A model generated the notes under the pieces. The model did not search any database and was not told the origin of the DNA. It worked only from the letters and a program-made list of their open reading frames with translations. A stretch of DNA of 29,246 nucleotides from Bacteroidia bacterium. Its GTDB lineage: Bacteria; Bacteroidota; Bacteroidia; Bacteroidales; UBA932. The position numbers and the translations under genes are program-made. Of the stretch, positions 16,541-25,060 are shown piece by piece (position 1 is the first letter of the stretch; each line of letters starts with the position of its first letter). The stretch is taken from assembly GCA_021153285.1 (NCBI GenBank), contig JAGKTT010000026.1:1-29246 (forward strand), given 5' to 3'.

Positions 16541-16571
16541 ATTTCGACCGATATTCGGTCGAAATTTATTT
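16535..16571. terminator. Bidirectional terminator between convergent genes
   Basis: This is a perfect 17-bp stem (16535-16551 with 16555-16571) and a 3-base loop. It has AAATAAATTT on one side and its complement on the other, so either strand ends in a T-rich arm. It overlaps the PAP2 stop codon and serves both that operon and the lipoprotein gene. Confidence 0.85.
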
Positions 16572-16587
16572 TACTTCCTTATGATAT

Positions 16588-17118
16588 TTATTTATCGTGG
16601 TGCTTGTGATGATCCCTCATCTTCTCTTCGTGCATCTTCAAATCTGCCTTGGCATCATCGATCTGCTTGTCTAATTTCGCTTTCATCTGCTCCTTGGTCA
16701 ATCCCTTGGTCTCACGCTTATGCTGATCTTCTTTCAGCTTATAGCGGACCTGGTTCTTGAATAGTTCGACATTGTCATAAAGTTCCGCTCTTTCTATGGC
16801 ATCCCTGTAATGGCGCAGAGCACTCATCTGATTCGGGAAGGTATATACTCTTTCAGCAGCCACGCAGACATCACCATCAAAGGTATAGGCCTTCACATCG
16901 ATGATACCATCATATATATGAGTGTAAACAAGAGTACTGTCAATGATGTCGACTCTCATAACATCCGGACTGTGCTGCTTGATAGCCTGGCGCATAAAAT
17001 CAAGCTCCTGCTTGAACGGTTCGTCCATTGCTTTCTTCTCCTGGACAGCAGCGCTATTACAACCTGTCAATGCAGCCATCAAAGCCGCACAAGACACTAC
17101 TAACATAATTTTTTTCAT
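16588..17118 (-). CDS. Small lipoprotein with His-rich tail
   Basis: This 176-residue protein has a lipoprotein signal (MLVVSCAALMAALTGC; lipidated Cys20). The middle is a mixed alpha/beta region with no family that I recognise. From about residue 125 it becomes a highly charged helix (LTKEQMKAKLDKQIDDAKAD), ending in a histidine cluster (MHEEKMRDHHKHHDK). The cluster could bind metal ions, but that is inference. It is monocistronic, convergent with obg-PAP2, and divergent from the EamA gene. Confidence 0.8.
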   Translation of the reverse strand: MKKIMLVVSCAALMAALTGCNSAAVQEKKAMDEPFKQELDFMRQAIKQHSPDVMRVDIIDSTLVYTHIYDGIIDVKAYTFDGDVCVAAERVYTFPNQMSALRHYRDAIERAELYDNVELFKNQVRYKLKEDQHKRETKGLTKEQMKAKLDKQIDDAKADLKMHEEKMRDHHKHHDK

Positions 17119-17178
17119 ATCACTAATAATTTAAAAAACACACTGAACCCGTCAGAGTCAATTTCTATGCCTTTTTAT

Positions 17179-17186
17179 TAAATTTG
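17179..17186 (+). promoter_or_regulatory. -7 box of the EamA promoter
   Basis: TAAATTTG matches TAnnTTTG, 20 bases before the ATG at 17206. No clear -33 element. Confidence 0.5.
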
Positions 17187-17205
17187 TGCCCGAAAGGATT
17201 TTGGT

Positions 17206-18108
17206 ATGAAAAATACAAGCACGATCTCCGGCCATATTGCCTGTTTCACAGCATATGCGATCTTTGGAGTCAATATAATAGTATGCAAGGACTTGACCAG
17301 CGGTCATCTGATATCCCCGATAACGATATTCACTCTCAGATCACTCGGAGCAGGTCTTATGTTCTGGATATTGTCATTGTTCTTTCCATCTGAAAAGGTG
17401 GAAAAGAAAGATTATCTGAAGATTCTGGCAGCAGCATTCCTGGGATATTTCGTAACTCAGCTTACATTTCTTGTGGCAATACCTGATGTAACCCCGATGC
17501 ATTGTTCCATAATAAGTTCAATGTCACCTATTTACACAATGTTCATCGCTGCAATCGTCCTGAAAGAGCCGTTGAGTTGGAAGAAAACAGCGGGCGTAGC
17601 ACTCAGCCTCTGCGGAATACTTTTCCTTATATTCAACAATGCGTCAGGCGATTCAGGGATGGCCGAAAGCAAACTGTCCGGTATATTCCTTATGTTCCTG
17701 AACAGCCTGAGTTTCTCACTCTATCTGGGAATTTTCAAGCCTGTGATTTCAAAGTATTCCGTAGTCACATTTATGAAATGGATATTCCTGTTTTCTGCAT
17801 TGATGTCGCTGCCGTTATCCTTCCGTGAATTGATATCATTGAAATGGACAGGAATCCCTTCCATCCAGATGATGGAACTGGGATTCCTGATAGTATTCGC
17901 CACATTTTTCAGCTATTTTCTTATTCCATACGGACAAAAACGCATCCGCCCTACTCTTGTCAGTATGTACAGCTATATCCAGCCGATCATTGCGACCGCA
18001 ATCAGCATCATCCTTGCTATGGACATCCTGAACTGGCAGAAAGTGCTCGCCGCAGTGATGGTTTTCGCCGGAGTCTTCGTTGTCAGCCACAGCCGCACAA
18101 AAGTCTAA
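17206..18108 (+). CDS. EamA/DMT-family transporter
   Basis: This 300-residue inner-membrane protein has about ten hydrophobic segments and the two-fold EamA repeat typical of drug/metabolite transporters. The first repeat includes AIFGVNIIVCKDL and the conserved SSMSPIYTMFIAAIVLKEPL. The second ends with YSYIQPIIATAISIILAMDILNWQKVLAAVMVFAGVF split by the usual short loop. Substrates of such proteins (amino acids, sugars, metabolites) cannot be predicted from sequence. It overlaps the stop of the convergent M64 gene by three bases. Confidence 0.9.
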   Translation: MKNTSTISGHIACFTAYAIFGVNIIVCKDLTSGHLISPITIFTLRSLGAGLMFWILSLFFPSEKVEKKDYLKILAAAFLGYFVTQLTFLVAIPDVTPMHCSIISSMSPIYTMFIAAIVLKEPLSWKKTAGVALSLCGILFLIFNNASGDSGMAESKLSGIFLMFLNSLSFSLYLGIFKPVISKYSVVTFMKWIFLFSALMSLPLSFRELISLKWTGIPSIQMMELGFLIVFATFFSYFLIPYGQKRIRPTLVSMYSYIQPIIATAISIILAMDILNWQKVLAAVMVFAGVFVVSHSRTKV

Positions 18109-20267
18109 AAGCAACCGAGAGTTACATCCGGTACGAATTCCGGTCCCTCCCAATGTCCCTTTATATAGACCGGAGCTGCAAGAGGTTCGTGATAAGATTC
18201 CACATATCCGCTCTTCGATTCTGGTGAATAATCAATGACGATATTTTCATCAAAGGTCAGGAAATCATCCAATGTACTATGAAAATCAGGCGCAGAAGTT
18301 TCTCCTGTCAGACGCATCAGACGGAACCAGATGGTCCATCGCGAAATAGCATTGAAGTATTGGCCGTTATGGTCGAACTGGTGGCGCATCACACTGTTTT
18401 CTGTAGAACGGCAGAAGAGATTGGCATAGGTGAAACCACCTCTGAACATACCTAAGCCCTCCGACTGTCGATAATCATATTCCGGTTTAAGAAGATCACT
18501 CCAATAAACATTTTCCTCTGTGGTTTCCTCCCAAGAGAATGACCAGCCATCCTTCATCTCGATCTCGGTCCAATATTCATTGACATTTCTGTTTACACCG
18601 GCTCCGTGTGTATCCCTAAGATTTTGCCATACGCCAGTGTCAAATCCTCCAATATAAGCTCCTCCATACTCATCAGCCAGTTTTCCGAATCCGTGTCCAC
18701 AAGCCTCGTGTATCAATGTCCATTTACGTTGCATCGGATAATTACATAATGGAACATATGCAATCGAATAAGCATTGCCATAATCAGAACCTGCCCACGC
18801 CATAAGACAAGTGCCGGCATAACAAGGGACATTAACCATAACGATCGTCAAAGCCTTATGAGCCCTCGAAACAGCCTCATTTTCAGAACATTCTGTTCCT
18901 CCACGTCCACCTTTCTTGCTTATTGCCTGAGCAGCAAAATCAAGTATCCCGTTAGAATCACCGGAAATATAAGTCTGTCCAGGACGGAACTGAGTTTTGA
19001 ATATAGTAGAAGCGACACCGTTGGTAGCACCGTTCTGATTTCCATATACGTCATAATATGGTAGAGCGTCGTGCCTGTCAGCAGAGACTGCGTTTATATA
19101 ATATACATTGAAGTAATCTCTCAAAGAAGCAAATGGCTCCACTGAGAAAATATCTTCATAAGCCTCAAGTATGGTCTGACGATAGAAATTGTCACCGCCG
19201 AAATCGTATATATTGAAGCCATCACCCATCAGGACAATATCAGCCCCTTTCTTCACCTTAGCCTCTTGAAGAAGGAAAGCCTTGCCTTCTGGAATATCAT
19301 CAGGAAGTTCTCCCGGATCATCACCACCACTTTCTTCTCCCACAAGAGACCAGCTGGAAGCAGTTATAGAATGAAGACGACCACCTTTTAGTTCAGCATC
19401 TCGATTTATCCTCTTCCTGCATTCATATGAAGTACTGTCGGATGCAGTGACGACGATCCGAAAACTTCCTCCACTTTTTACGTAAAGGGGCCCATTAGAC
19501 AACATCATATAGGCAGTGATATCAGAAGTAGCCTCGAAATCCTCCAGTTTCAATATCATAGTCTCCGTCTTGTCATCCTTTGGAGGATAATCTGACGTCC
19601 ACCAGCTTCCTGCTCGGTTATAAATATAAAAGAATGGAGTAATACCCAGATTTGGGGTAATATAAGACAAGGAAACTTCAACCGGAATAATTTCCGGTAA
19701 ATTCTCCAGTTTCAGTTTCATACAAGATGATTCCTCTACATTCTCTGCTGTAATATCGACCATATCCTCACTGAAACCTACATTATGCCCAAGTTCTGCA
19801 GCACGGACCATCAATGTATGGTAGTCAGAGATATGATCTATATTTCCATTGCCTTTCTGTATCTGTCCGGAATAAGAGAAATTAAAGAAATCGTAGTCCG
19901 ACTGAATCTTATCACCAGGATAATAGACGGTCCACAGGCTTGAAGACCAACCGCCTGAATTATAAGAATCGGTATCATATGCAAAGACACCAGAAGTAGT
20001 TCCCACACCGTCAACGAGTTCAAATAACGTTGTTTTTCCGAATATTCCGGGATTTGGAGAAAGGGCAATAACGTCACCTTCTGACCATTTTGTCATAATC
20101 GCTTCACGTCCTTCGATTTCTGTCTTTTCATAAAACAGACGGGTTTCCGGTTCGCTGCCAGGTAGAGCAAAACGTATCAGAATCCTGTGGGTTTCCGGCT
20201 CATTGACCGAACACCCGCATAAGAAGAATAGGGCAATAAAATAAAATATGTACGGAAATCTCTTCAT
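18105..20267 (-). CDS. Lipoprotein with fimbrillin-like region and M64-type metallopeptidase
   Basis: This 720-residue surface-type lipoprotein has a signal ending in FFLCGC (lipid Cys at 19). Residues about 25-310 are beta-rich and resemble the fimbrillin/Mfa-like domain (ETRLFYEK, TKWSEGDVIALS, a G-rich interface). An acidic linker (EESGGDDPGELPDD, 311-324) leads to a peptidase domain with LMGDGF at about 346 and the active-site motif HEACGHGFGKLADEY (520-534), assigned to IgA-peptidase family M64 (PF09471). The predicted zinc ligands are His520 and His525, with Glu521 as base. The spacing HE-x3-H is one residue longer than HExxH; from memory some Bacteroidetes M64 proteins share it, but I cannot confirm this. 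IgA cleavage should not be assumed. It is preceded in the same direction by a 39-codon ORF. Confidence 0.85.
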   Translation of the reverse strand: MKRFPYIFYFIALFFLCGCSVNEPETHRILIRFALPGSEPETRLFYEKTEIEGREAIMTKWSEGDVIALSPNPGIFGKTTLFELVDGVGTTSGVFAYDTDSYNSGGWSSSLWTVYYPGDKIQSDYDFFNFSYSGQIQKGNGNIDHISDYHTLMVRAAELGHNVGFSEDMVDITAENVEESSCMKLKLENLPEIIPVEVSLSYITPNLGITPFFYIYNRAGSWWTSDYPPKDDKTETMILKLEDFEATSDITAYMMLSNGPLYVKSGGSFRIVVTASDSTSYECRKRINRDAELKGGRLHSITASSWSLVGEESGGDDPGELPDDIPEGKAFLLQEAKVKKGADIVLMGDGFNIYDFGGDNFYRQTILEAYEDIFSVEPFASLRDYFNVYYINAVSADRHDALPYYDVYGNQNGATNGVASTIFKTQFRPGQTYISGDSNGILDFAAQAISKKGGRGGTECSENEAVSRAHKALTIVMVNVPCYAGTCLMAWAGSDYGNAYSIAYVPLCNYPMQRKWTLIHEACGHGFGKLADEYGGAYIGGFDTGVWQNLRDTHGAGVNRNVNEYWTEIEMKDGWSFSWEETTEENVYWSDLLKPEYDYRQSEGLGMFRGGFTYANLFCRSTENSVMRHQFDHNGQYFNAISRWTIWFRLMRLTGETSAPDFHSTLDDFLTFDENIVIDYSPESKSGYVESYHEPLAAPVYIKGHWEGPEFVPDVTLGCF

Positions 20268-20282
20268 AGTTAAGCATATGAA

Positions 20283-20402
20283 TTAAAAATCTTCGCCTGG
20301 CTCAAAAATGGAACTGTCCGTATTGCTTGCGGCTAGAAATACGGACTCTGCAATCAGGTCAATGACTTCTACTTCTGGAGAAATGTACCGATAGGAAATC
20401 AT
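20283..20402 (-). CDS. Small ORF, 39 residues, upstream of the M64 lipoprotein
   Basis: The ATG is at 20400-20402 and the TAA at 20283-20285, 15 bases before the lipoprotein ATG. The peptide begins MISYRYISPEVEVIDLIAES and ends in an acidic PGEDF. The pattern (YISPEVEVIDL..., short Ser/Ala region, acidic end) is like the short conserved peptides seen beside surface lipoproteins and peptidases in many Bacteroidales genomes, as I recall them. A 9-bp inverted repeat (20316-20324 with 20338-20346) lies inside it and may fold in the mRNA. Its function is unknown; it could be a secreted or modified peptide, or a translated leader. Confidence 0.5.
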   Translation of the reverse strand: MISYRYISPEVEVIDLIAESVFLAASNTDSSIFEPGEDF

Positions 20403-20414
20403 AGGTATATCAAA

Positions 20415-20460
20415 TGGTACAAGGTAGCTATGCTCGACACATAACTACCTTGTTATTAAT
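20415..20460 (-). terminator. Probable terminator after carAB
   Basis: On the minus strand a stem of about 14 bp (ACAAGGTAG-T-TATG with CATAGCTACCTTGT) follows the carB stop by roughly 20 bases. It lacks a T run, so it may act through another route or simply protect the 3' end. Confidence 0.4.
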
Positions 20461-20474
20461 TAATTATTTACTTA

Positions 20475-23400
20475 TTAATACTGATCCCAGCTCTTGATCT
20501 GGATCTCGTCAATGCTCATAGCGCAGAATGCACGGATGAAGGCAGTTGCGAGACGCGCGTTGGTGATGAGTGGAATATTGAAGTCAACGGCTGCTCGGCG
20601 CACGTGATATCCATTGGTCAACTCTCTGTGTGAGAAGTTCTTAGGGATATTGATCACGAGATCGAGTTCCTTATTGGCCAGCATTTCCATTGCCTGCTTA
20701 TACTGAGCTGCGAGCTGAGGATCCTGCGCTTCGGTAGGCCAGATTACGCGCTCTGCAGGAACGCCATTCTCATTGAGATACTTAGCCGAGCCCTCTGTAC
20801 CGTAGATTTTGTATCCTCTTTCGTGCAGAAGCTTGCAGGCATTGAGAAGGTCAGCCTTCTGGAGAGCGTTACCTGATGATATAAGGATATTCTTCTTAGG
20901 AATCTCGTAGCCCACTGAGAGCATTGAGTTAAGAAGTGCCTCGTTGAAGTCATCACCGATACATCCCACTTCACCGGTAGAGTGCATATCCACACCAAGG
21001 ACAGGGTCAGCCTGCTGCAGACGTGAGAATGAGAACTGTGAAGACTTGATGCCGACATAATCAAGGTCGAATGCAGACTTGCGTGGAGCTGCCGGCTTGA
21101 GTCCGAGCATTGCCTTAGTCGCAAGTTCGATCATATTGATCTTAAGAACCTTTGATACGAATGGGAAGCTTCGTGAAGCACGGAGGTTACACTCGATCAC
21201 TTTGATGTAATTGTCCTTAGCGAGGAACTGGATATTGAATGGTCCGGTAATCTCAAGGGCAGAAGCGATCTTCTTGGCTATCTTCTTGATGCGTCGTACT
21301 GTCTCCACGTAAAGTTTCTGTGGAGGGAACTGGATGGTAGCGTCACCTGAGTGTACACCGGCAAACTCGACGTGCTCAGAAATGGCATAAGCGATGACCT
21401 CACCGTTATCGGCTACAGCATCGAACTCTATCTCCTTGCAACGCTGCATAAACTCAGACATCACAACAGGGTGTTTCTCTGACACTTCCGCTGCAAGGCC
21501 AAGGAAATTGCGAAGCTCCTCGTGATTGTAGCAGACATTCATAGCAGCACCTGAAAGGACGTATGAAGGACGGACGAGAACTGGGAATCCTACCTGATCG
21601 ATGAACTGGTCCACTTCGTCAAAGTTGGTAAGTTCCTTCCACTTAGGCTGGTCGATACCGAGGGCATCCACGATTGATGAGAACTTGTGACGGTCCTCTG
21701 CCTTGTCGATTGAAGTAGCCTTCGTTCCGAGGATATTCACCTTGTTCTGGTCGAGACGGAGGGCAAGATTGTTAGGAATCTGGCCACCTACAGAAACAAC
21801 AGTACCGTGCGGATTCTCGAGGTCGTGGATATCCATCACACGCTCGAATGTGAGCTCGTCAAAATAGAGACGGTCACACATATCGTAGTCAGTAGAAACG
21901 GTCTCCGGATTATAATTGATCATCACACCTCTGTAACCCTGGTTGCGGATGGTCTGGAGAGCGTTGACAGAGCACCAGTCAAACTCCACTGAACTTCCGA
22001 TACGGTATGCACCAGATCCGAGGACGATTACCGAATTCTTATCGTGCTTGTATTGAACGTCATTGAATTTACCACCATAAGTAAGGTAGAGGTAGTTGGT
22101 TGCGGCAGGATACTCGGCTGCAAGGGTATCGATCTGCTTCACGCAAGGGACGATGCCGTGTGCCTTACGGAATGCACGGACAATATCCTCAGCCATCTCT
22201 GTATCCATACCTTTATAAAGAGCATTAGCAACCTGAACATCTGAAAAGCCCTGTACCTTAGCCTTTCTGAGGAGCTCAAGAGGCATCTGTTCGCAGTTGT
22301 CATACTGACACATCTCTTTGTGTGTATTGACAATACCCTGAAGCTTATTGAGGAACCACTTGTCGATCTTTGTGAGACTATGTATCTGATCGACGGTGTA
22401 TCCGGCCTGCATTGCCTTTGAGATCACGAAGATACGGTTATCTGTAGGTTCATTGAGAGCCTCGTCGATATTATCCACCTTGATATCCTTGTTACCGACG
22501 AATCCGTTGGCTCCCTGGCCGATCATACGGAGACCCTTCTGGATGATTTCCTCGAAATTGCGGCCCAACGACATCACCTCACCGACAGACTTCATCGAAG
22601 AGCCGATCTTGCGGGATACGCCTGTGAACTTGGAGAGGTCCCAGCGCGGAATCTTAGCCACCACATAGTCGAGCGCAGGCTCAAAGAATGCAGGAGTCTG
22701 CTTGGTGACAGAATTCTTGATATCAAAGAGGCCATAACCGAGACCTACCTTTGCAGCAACAAATGCAATCGGGAATCCTGTAGCCTTCGACGCGAGAGCA
22801 GAAGAACGGCTGAGTCGTGCATTCATCTCGATCACATAGTATTCCATTGAATCGGTGTCATAAGCGTACTGTACATTACACTCACCTACGATACCGATAT
22901 GGCGTACCATCTTGATGGCAAGATCGTGCAGAAACTGGCATTCCTTAGCACTTAGAGTCTGTGTAGGAGCTACAACAATGGACTCACCGGTGTGGATTCC
23001 GAGCGGGTCGAAGTTCTCCATATTACAGATGGCTATGCAGTTGTCATAACGGTCACGCATCACCTCATACTCGATCTCCTTCCATCCCTTGAGAGATTTC
23101 TCTACGAGAACCTGAGGGGAAAATGAGAATGAGCTTTCGCAGAGGGTAACGAGTTCTTCTTCGTTATTACAGAAACCAGAACCGAGTCCGCCAAGAGCGT
23201 AAGCAGCACGAACGATGACCGGATATCCGAGTTCCTTTGCAGCCTCTTTCGCTGCATCGATTGTCTCTACAGCGTGTGACTTTATGGTCTTGACATTGAT
23301 TTCCGCAAGCTTCGCATTGAAGAACTCACGGTCTTCGGTATCCATAATGGCCTGTACCGGAGTACCGAGTACCTTTACATTATATTTATCAAGAATGCCT

Positions 23401-23711
23401 GCCTCATACAGATCCACACCACAGTTCAGGGCTGTCTGTCCACCGAATGCAAGGAGAATTCCCTGAGGTGCCTCCTTCTGTATGACCTTCTCCACGAAAT
23501 ATGCAGTCACAGGAAGGAAATAAACCTTGTCAGCTACCTGCTCAGATGTCTGGACTGTAGCGATGTTCGGGTTGATGAGGATGGTCTCGATGCCTTCTTC
23601 CTTAAGGGCCTTGAGTGCCTGTGATCCTGAGTAGTCAAACTCTCCGGCCTGACCGATCTTGAGTGCTCCTGAACCGAGCACGAGGACTTTCTTTATGCTG
23701 TTGTCAATCAT
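20475..23711 (-). CDS. carB: Carbamoyl-phosphate synthase large subunit
   Basis: CarB makes carbamoyl phosphate from bicarbonate, ammonia and two ATP, for arginine and pyrimidine synthesis. Counted from the chosen start it is 1078 residues: the carboxyphosphate half (KKVLVLGSGALKIGQ at the N-terminus, then ATP-grasp with IEMNARLSRSSALASKATG), an oligomerisation region, the carbamate half (NSVIVLGSGAYRIGSSVEFDWC; ATP-grasp with VIECNLRASRSFPFVSKV) and a C-terminal MGS-like regulatory domain (about the last 140 residues). Both ATP sites look intact. The frame also has an ATG at 23738 inside carA, but the ATG at 23711 (MIDNSIKKVLVLG) matches family N-termini and lies four bases after the carA stop, so it is preferred. 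Because its partner CarA seems amidotransferase-dead, it probably draws on free ammonia or another donor. Confidence 0.96.
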   Translation of the reverse strand: MIDNSIKKVLVLGSGALKIGQAGEFDYSGSQALKALKEEGIETILINPNIATVQTSEQVADKVYFLPVTAYFVEKVIQKEAPQGILLAFGGQTALNCGVDLYEAGILDKYNVKVLGTPVQAIMDTEDREFFNAKLAEINVKTIKSHAVETIDAAKEAAKELGYPVIVRAAYALGGLGSGFCNNEEELVTLCESSFSFSPQVLVEKSLKGWKEIEYEVMRDRYDNCIAICNMENFDPLGIHTGESIVVAPTQTLSAKECQFLHDLAIKMVRHIGIVGECNVQYAYDTDSMEYYVIEMNARLSRSSALASKATGFPIAFVAAKVGLGYGLFDIKNSVTKQTPAFFEPALDYVVAKIPRWDLSKFTGVSRKIGSSMKSVGEVMSLGRNFEEIIQKGLRMIGQGANGFVGNKDIKVDNIDEALNEPTDNRIFVISKAMQAGYTVDQIHSLTKIDKWFLNKLQGIVNTHKEMCQYDNCEQMPLELLRKAKVQGFSDVQVANALYKGMDTEMAEDIVRAFRKAHGIVPCVKQIDTLAAEYPAATNYLYLTYGGKFNDVQYKHDKNSVIVLGSGAYRIGSSVEFDWCSVNALQTIRNQGYRGVMINYNPETVSTDYDMCDRLYFDELTFERVMDIHDLENPHGTVVSVGGQIPNNLALRLDQNKVNILGTKATSIDKAEDRHKFSSIVDALGIDQPKWKELTNFDEVDQFIDQVGFPVLVRPSYVLSGAAMNVCYNHEELRNFLGLAAEVSEKHPVVMSEFMQRCKEIEFDAVADNGEVIAYAISEHVEFAGVHSGDATIQFPPQKLYVETVRRIKKIAKKIASALEITGPFNIQFLAKDNYIKVIECNLRASRSFPFVSKVLKINMIELATKAMLGLKPAAPRKSAFDLDYVGIKSSQFSFSRLQQADPVLGVDMHSTGEVGCIGDDFNEALLNSMLSVGYEIPKKNILISSGNALQKADLLNACKLLHERGYKIYGTEGSAKYLNENGVPAERVIWPTEAQDPQLAAQYKQAMEMLANKELDLVINIPKNFSHRELTNGYHVRRAAVDFNIPLITNARLATAFIRAFCAMSIDEIQIKSWDQY

Positions 23712-23715
23712 AATC

Positions 23716-24822
23716 TTAGAGTTTGCTGATAAATTCATCGATCAAAGTGATGTTCTCTGCAGAGCCCACACATACTTCAGGATTGAACTGGGCACCTGCG
23801 AACGGCTTTGTCCTGTGCTTGATTCCGTCTACTGCACCGTCATTCAGATTGGTGAAATATGCATCCCATCCGGCAGGGATAGAAGAAGGCTTAACTGTGC
23901 AAGCCACGTTCTGAGCGGTGATGTAAGTGCGGTTGCTGCCTTCCTTACGCACCGGCTGATTGGAACTTCTGTGAGGTCTGGCAAGCTTCATTGTCTCGCA
24001 GCCTGCCGCCTTTGCCACAAGGAGATATCCCAGACCAAGGCCGAATACCGGCTTGTCACCGTCGAGTACCTTCTTCAAGTTATCGATTGTAACTTCACAG
24101 TCGCAAGGGCATCCAGGACCATTTGAAACGTATACGCCGTCGAACTCAAGACTGGTGAAATCATAGTCGAAAGGCACTCTGATCACCTCGGCTCCTCTTG
24201 CAAGAAGACCTCTGATGATGCTGTGCTTGACACCGCAGTCTACCACTACTACCTTCTTTCCTTCGGTAGTAGCCGCCTTGCTTCCGTTAGCATTCTCCAC
24301 GTCCTGCGCCGGCTTAGCGGCATATGTAATGACTTCCTTGCAGCACACATCAGCTGGAGTAGCCTTTACAGCCTCCTGAGGCATTTCCGCACCCTCAGGA
24401 AGAATAGTACCCTTCATCGCACCCTTGTCGCGAAGGATCTTTGTAAGTTCTCTGGTATCAATTCCATAAATACCGGTAAGTCCCTGTTCAGTCATCCACT
24501 GTTCAAGGCTCTTGACAGCCTCCCAGTTACTGTAATCCTCGCAATAATCAAAGATTACAAGACCATTAGGATGAATCCTGTCTGATTCAAGATTCAATGA
24601 AAGGTTCTCAGCCAGAAGTTCCTCTGATGGAACACCGTAATTACCGACCAATGGATAGGTAAGACAAAGGATCTGTCCGCTGTAAGTAGCATCAGTAAGC
24701 TGTTCGGGATAACCGACCATAGATGTATTGAAAACCACCTCACCGCTCACTGCCTTCGTACAGCCGAACGAATATCCGTGGAATTCCATACCGTTCTCCA
24801 GTCTAAGTGTTGCTTTTTTCAT
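23716..24822 (-). CDS. carA: Carbamoyl-phosphate synthase small subunit, GATase active site lost
   Basis: Normally CarA hydrolyses glutamine and channels ammonia to CarB. This 368-residue protein has the N-terminal CPSase_sm_chain domain (GEVVFNTSMVGYPEQLTD; GIDTRELTKILRDKGAMKG) and a class I GATase fold (VVVVDCGVKHSIIRGLLARG). The catalytic elements are altered: the nucleophile elbow GxCxGxQ reads G261-L-G263-L-G265-Y-L, so Cys is replaced by Gly (codon GGT, 24034-24036). The HPE motif reads N347-P-E349, so the catalytic His is Asn. GPGDP reads GPGCP, and the region after RSSNQPV is also divergent (AQNVACTV). The frame is otherwise intact and the gene is in an operon with carB. It is best read as a structural or regulatory subunit rather than a glutaminase. 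Confidence 0.92.
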   Translation of the reverse strand: MKKATLRLENGMEFHGYSFGCTKAVSGEVVFNTSMVGYPEQLTDATYSGQILCLTYPLVGNYGVPSEELLAENLSLNLESDRIHPNGLVIFDYCEDYSNWEAVKSLEQWMTEQGLTGIYGIDTRELTKILRDKGAMKGTILPEGAEMPQEAVKATPADVCCKEVITYAAKPAQDVENANGSKAATTEGKKVVVVDCGVKHSIIRGLLARGAEVIRVPFDYDFTSLEFDGVYVSNGPGCPCDCEVTIDNLKKVLDGDKPVFGLGLGYLLVAKAAGCETMKLARPHRSSNQPVRKEGSNRTYITAQNVACTVKPSSIPAGWDAYFTNLNDGAVDGIKHRTKPFAGAQFNPEVCVGSAENITLIDEFISKL

Positions 24823-24875
24823 TTATATATAAGTTTTAATTTATTATTTTTCTTTTCGTCACCTGTCAGGTACAT

Positions 24876-24910
24876 AAAAAAAGACCATTTCTCAATTAGA
24901 GAAAATGGCC
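24876..24910 (-). terminator. Intrinsic terminator inside the carA leader
   Basis: Read on the minus strand, arms 24899-24910 and 24883-24893 pair (GGCCATTTTCTC with GAGAAATGGTC; one wobble, one bulged base) and are followed by seven T (24876-24882). It lies 54 bases before the carA start and about 150 nt into the leader, so readthrough must be controlled for carAB to be expressed. Confidence 0.75.
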
Positions 24911-24995
24911 GACAGTAATAGTAAAAGGGAAAACGAAAGGCTGTGCATTATCTGATAATGCGTTCACTCTCAGATATGTACCGACTACAGATCGT

Positions 24996-25025
24996 TTACA
25001 CATAGCGTTTTTCGTTTAGATTCAT
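24996..25025 (-). CDS. Possible leader peptide MNLNEKRYV
   Basis: An ATG at 25023-25025 opens a 9-codon frame that stops with TAA at 24996-24998, inside the carAB leader and upstream of its terminator. It has an Arg codon and no run of a single amino acid. It has no Shine-Dalgarno site. It may be translated to sense ribosome position, but chance occurrence cannot be excluded. Confidence 0.25.
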   Translation of the reverse strand: MNLNEKRYV

Positions 25026-25060
25026 AAGTCAGCACCCCATTCAGGATGTCGAAATCTTTG

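Larger units (their letters stand above)
24823..25058 (-). promoter_or_regulatory. carAB leader, candidate attenuator
   Basis: The untranslated leader is about 230 nt. It contains, in order on the minus strand: a 9-codon ORF (25025-24996), a TATCTGA/TCAGATA helix (about 24975-24951), a competing GCATTAT/ATAATGC hairpin (about 24962-24946), a terminator (24876-24910), and GGTACATA (24974-24981) complementary to TATGTACC (24868-24875) on the two sides of the terminator. The overlapping helices can be mutually exclusive. I recognise no known riboswitch class; the effector (pyrimidine, arginine, glutamine or ammonia status) cannot be named. Confidence 0.5.

Noticed and set aside
23712..23738. Upstream ATG for carB at 23738
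   Set aside because: It overlaps the end of carA and adds residues not found in CarB. The ATG at 23711 aligns with family N-termini.
24962..25060. TPP riboswitch in the carA leader, because of CTGAGA and GGGGTGCTGA strings
   Set aside because: The second TPP element (GATCTGGATAATGCCAGCG-type) is missing and the target genes are not thiamine genes.
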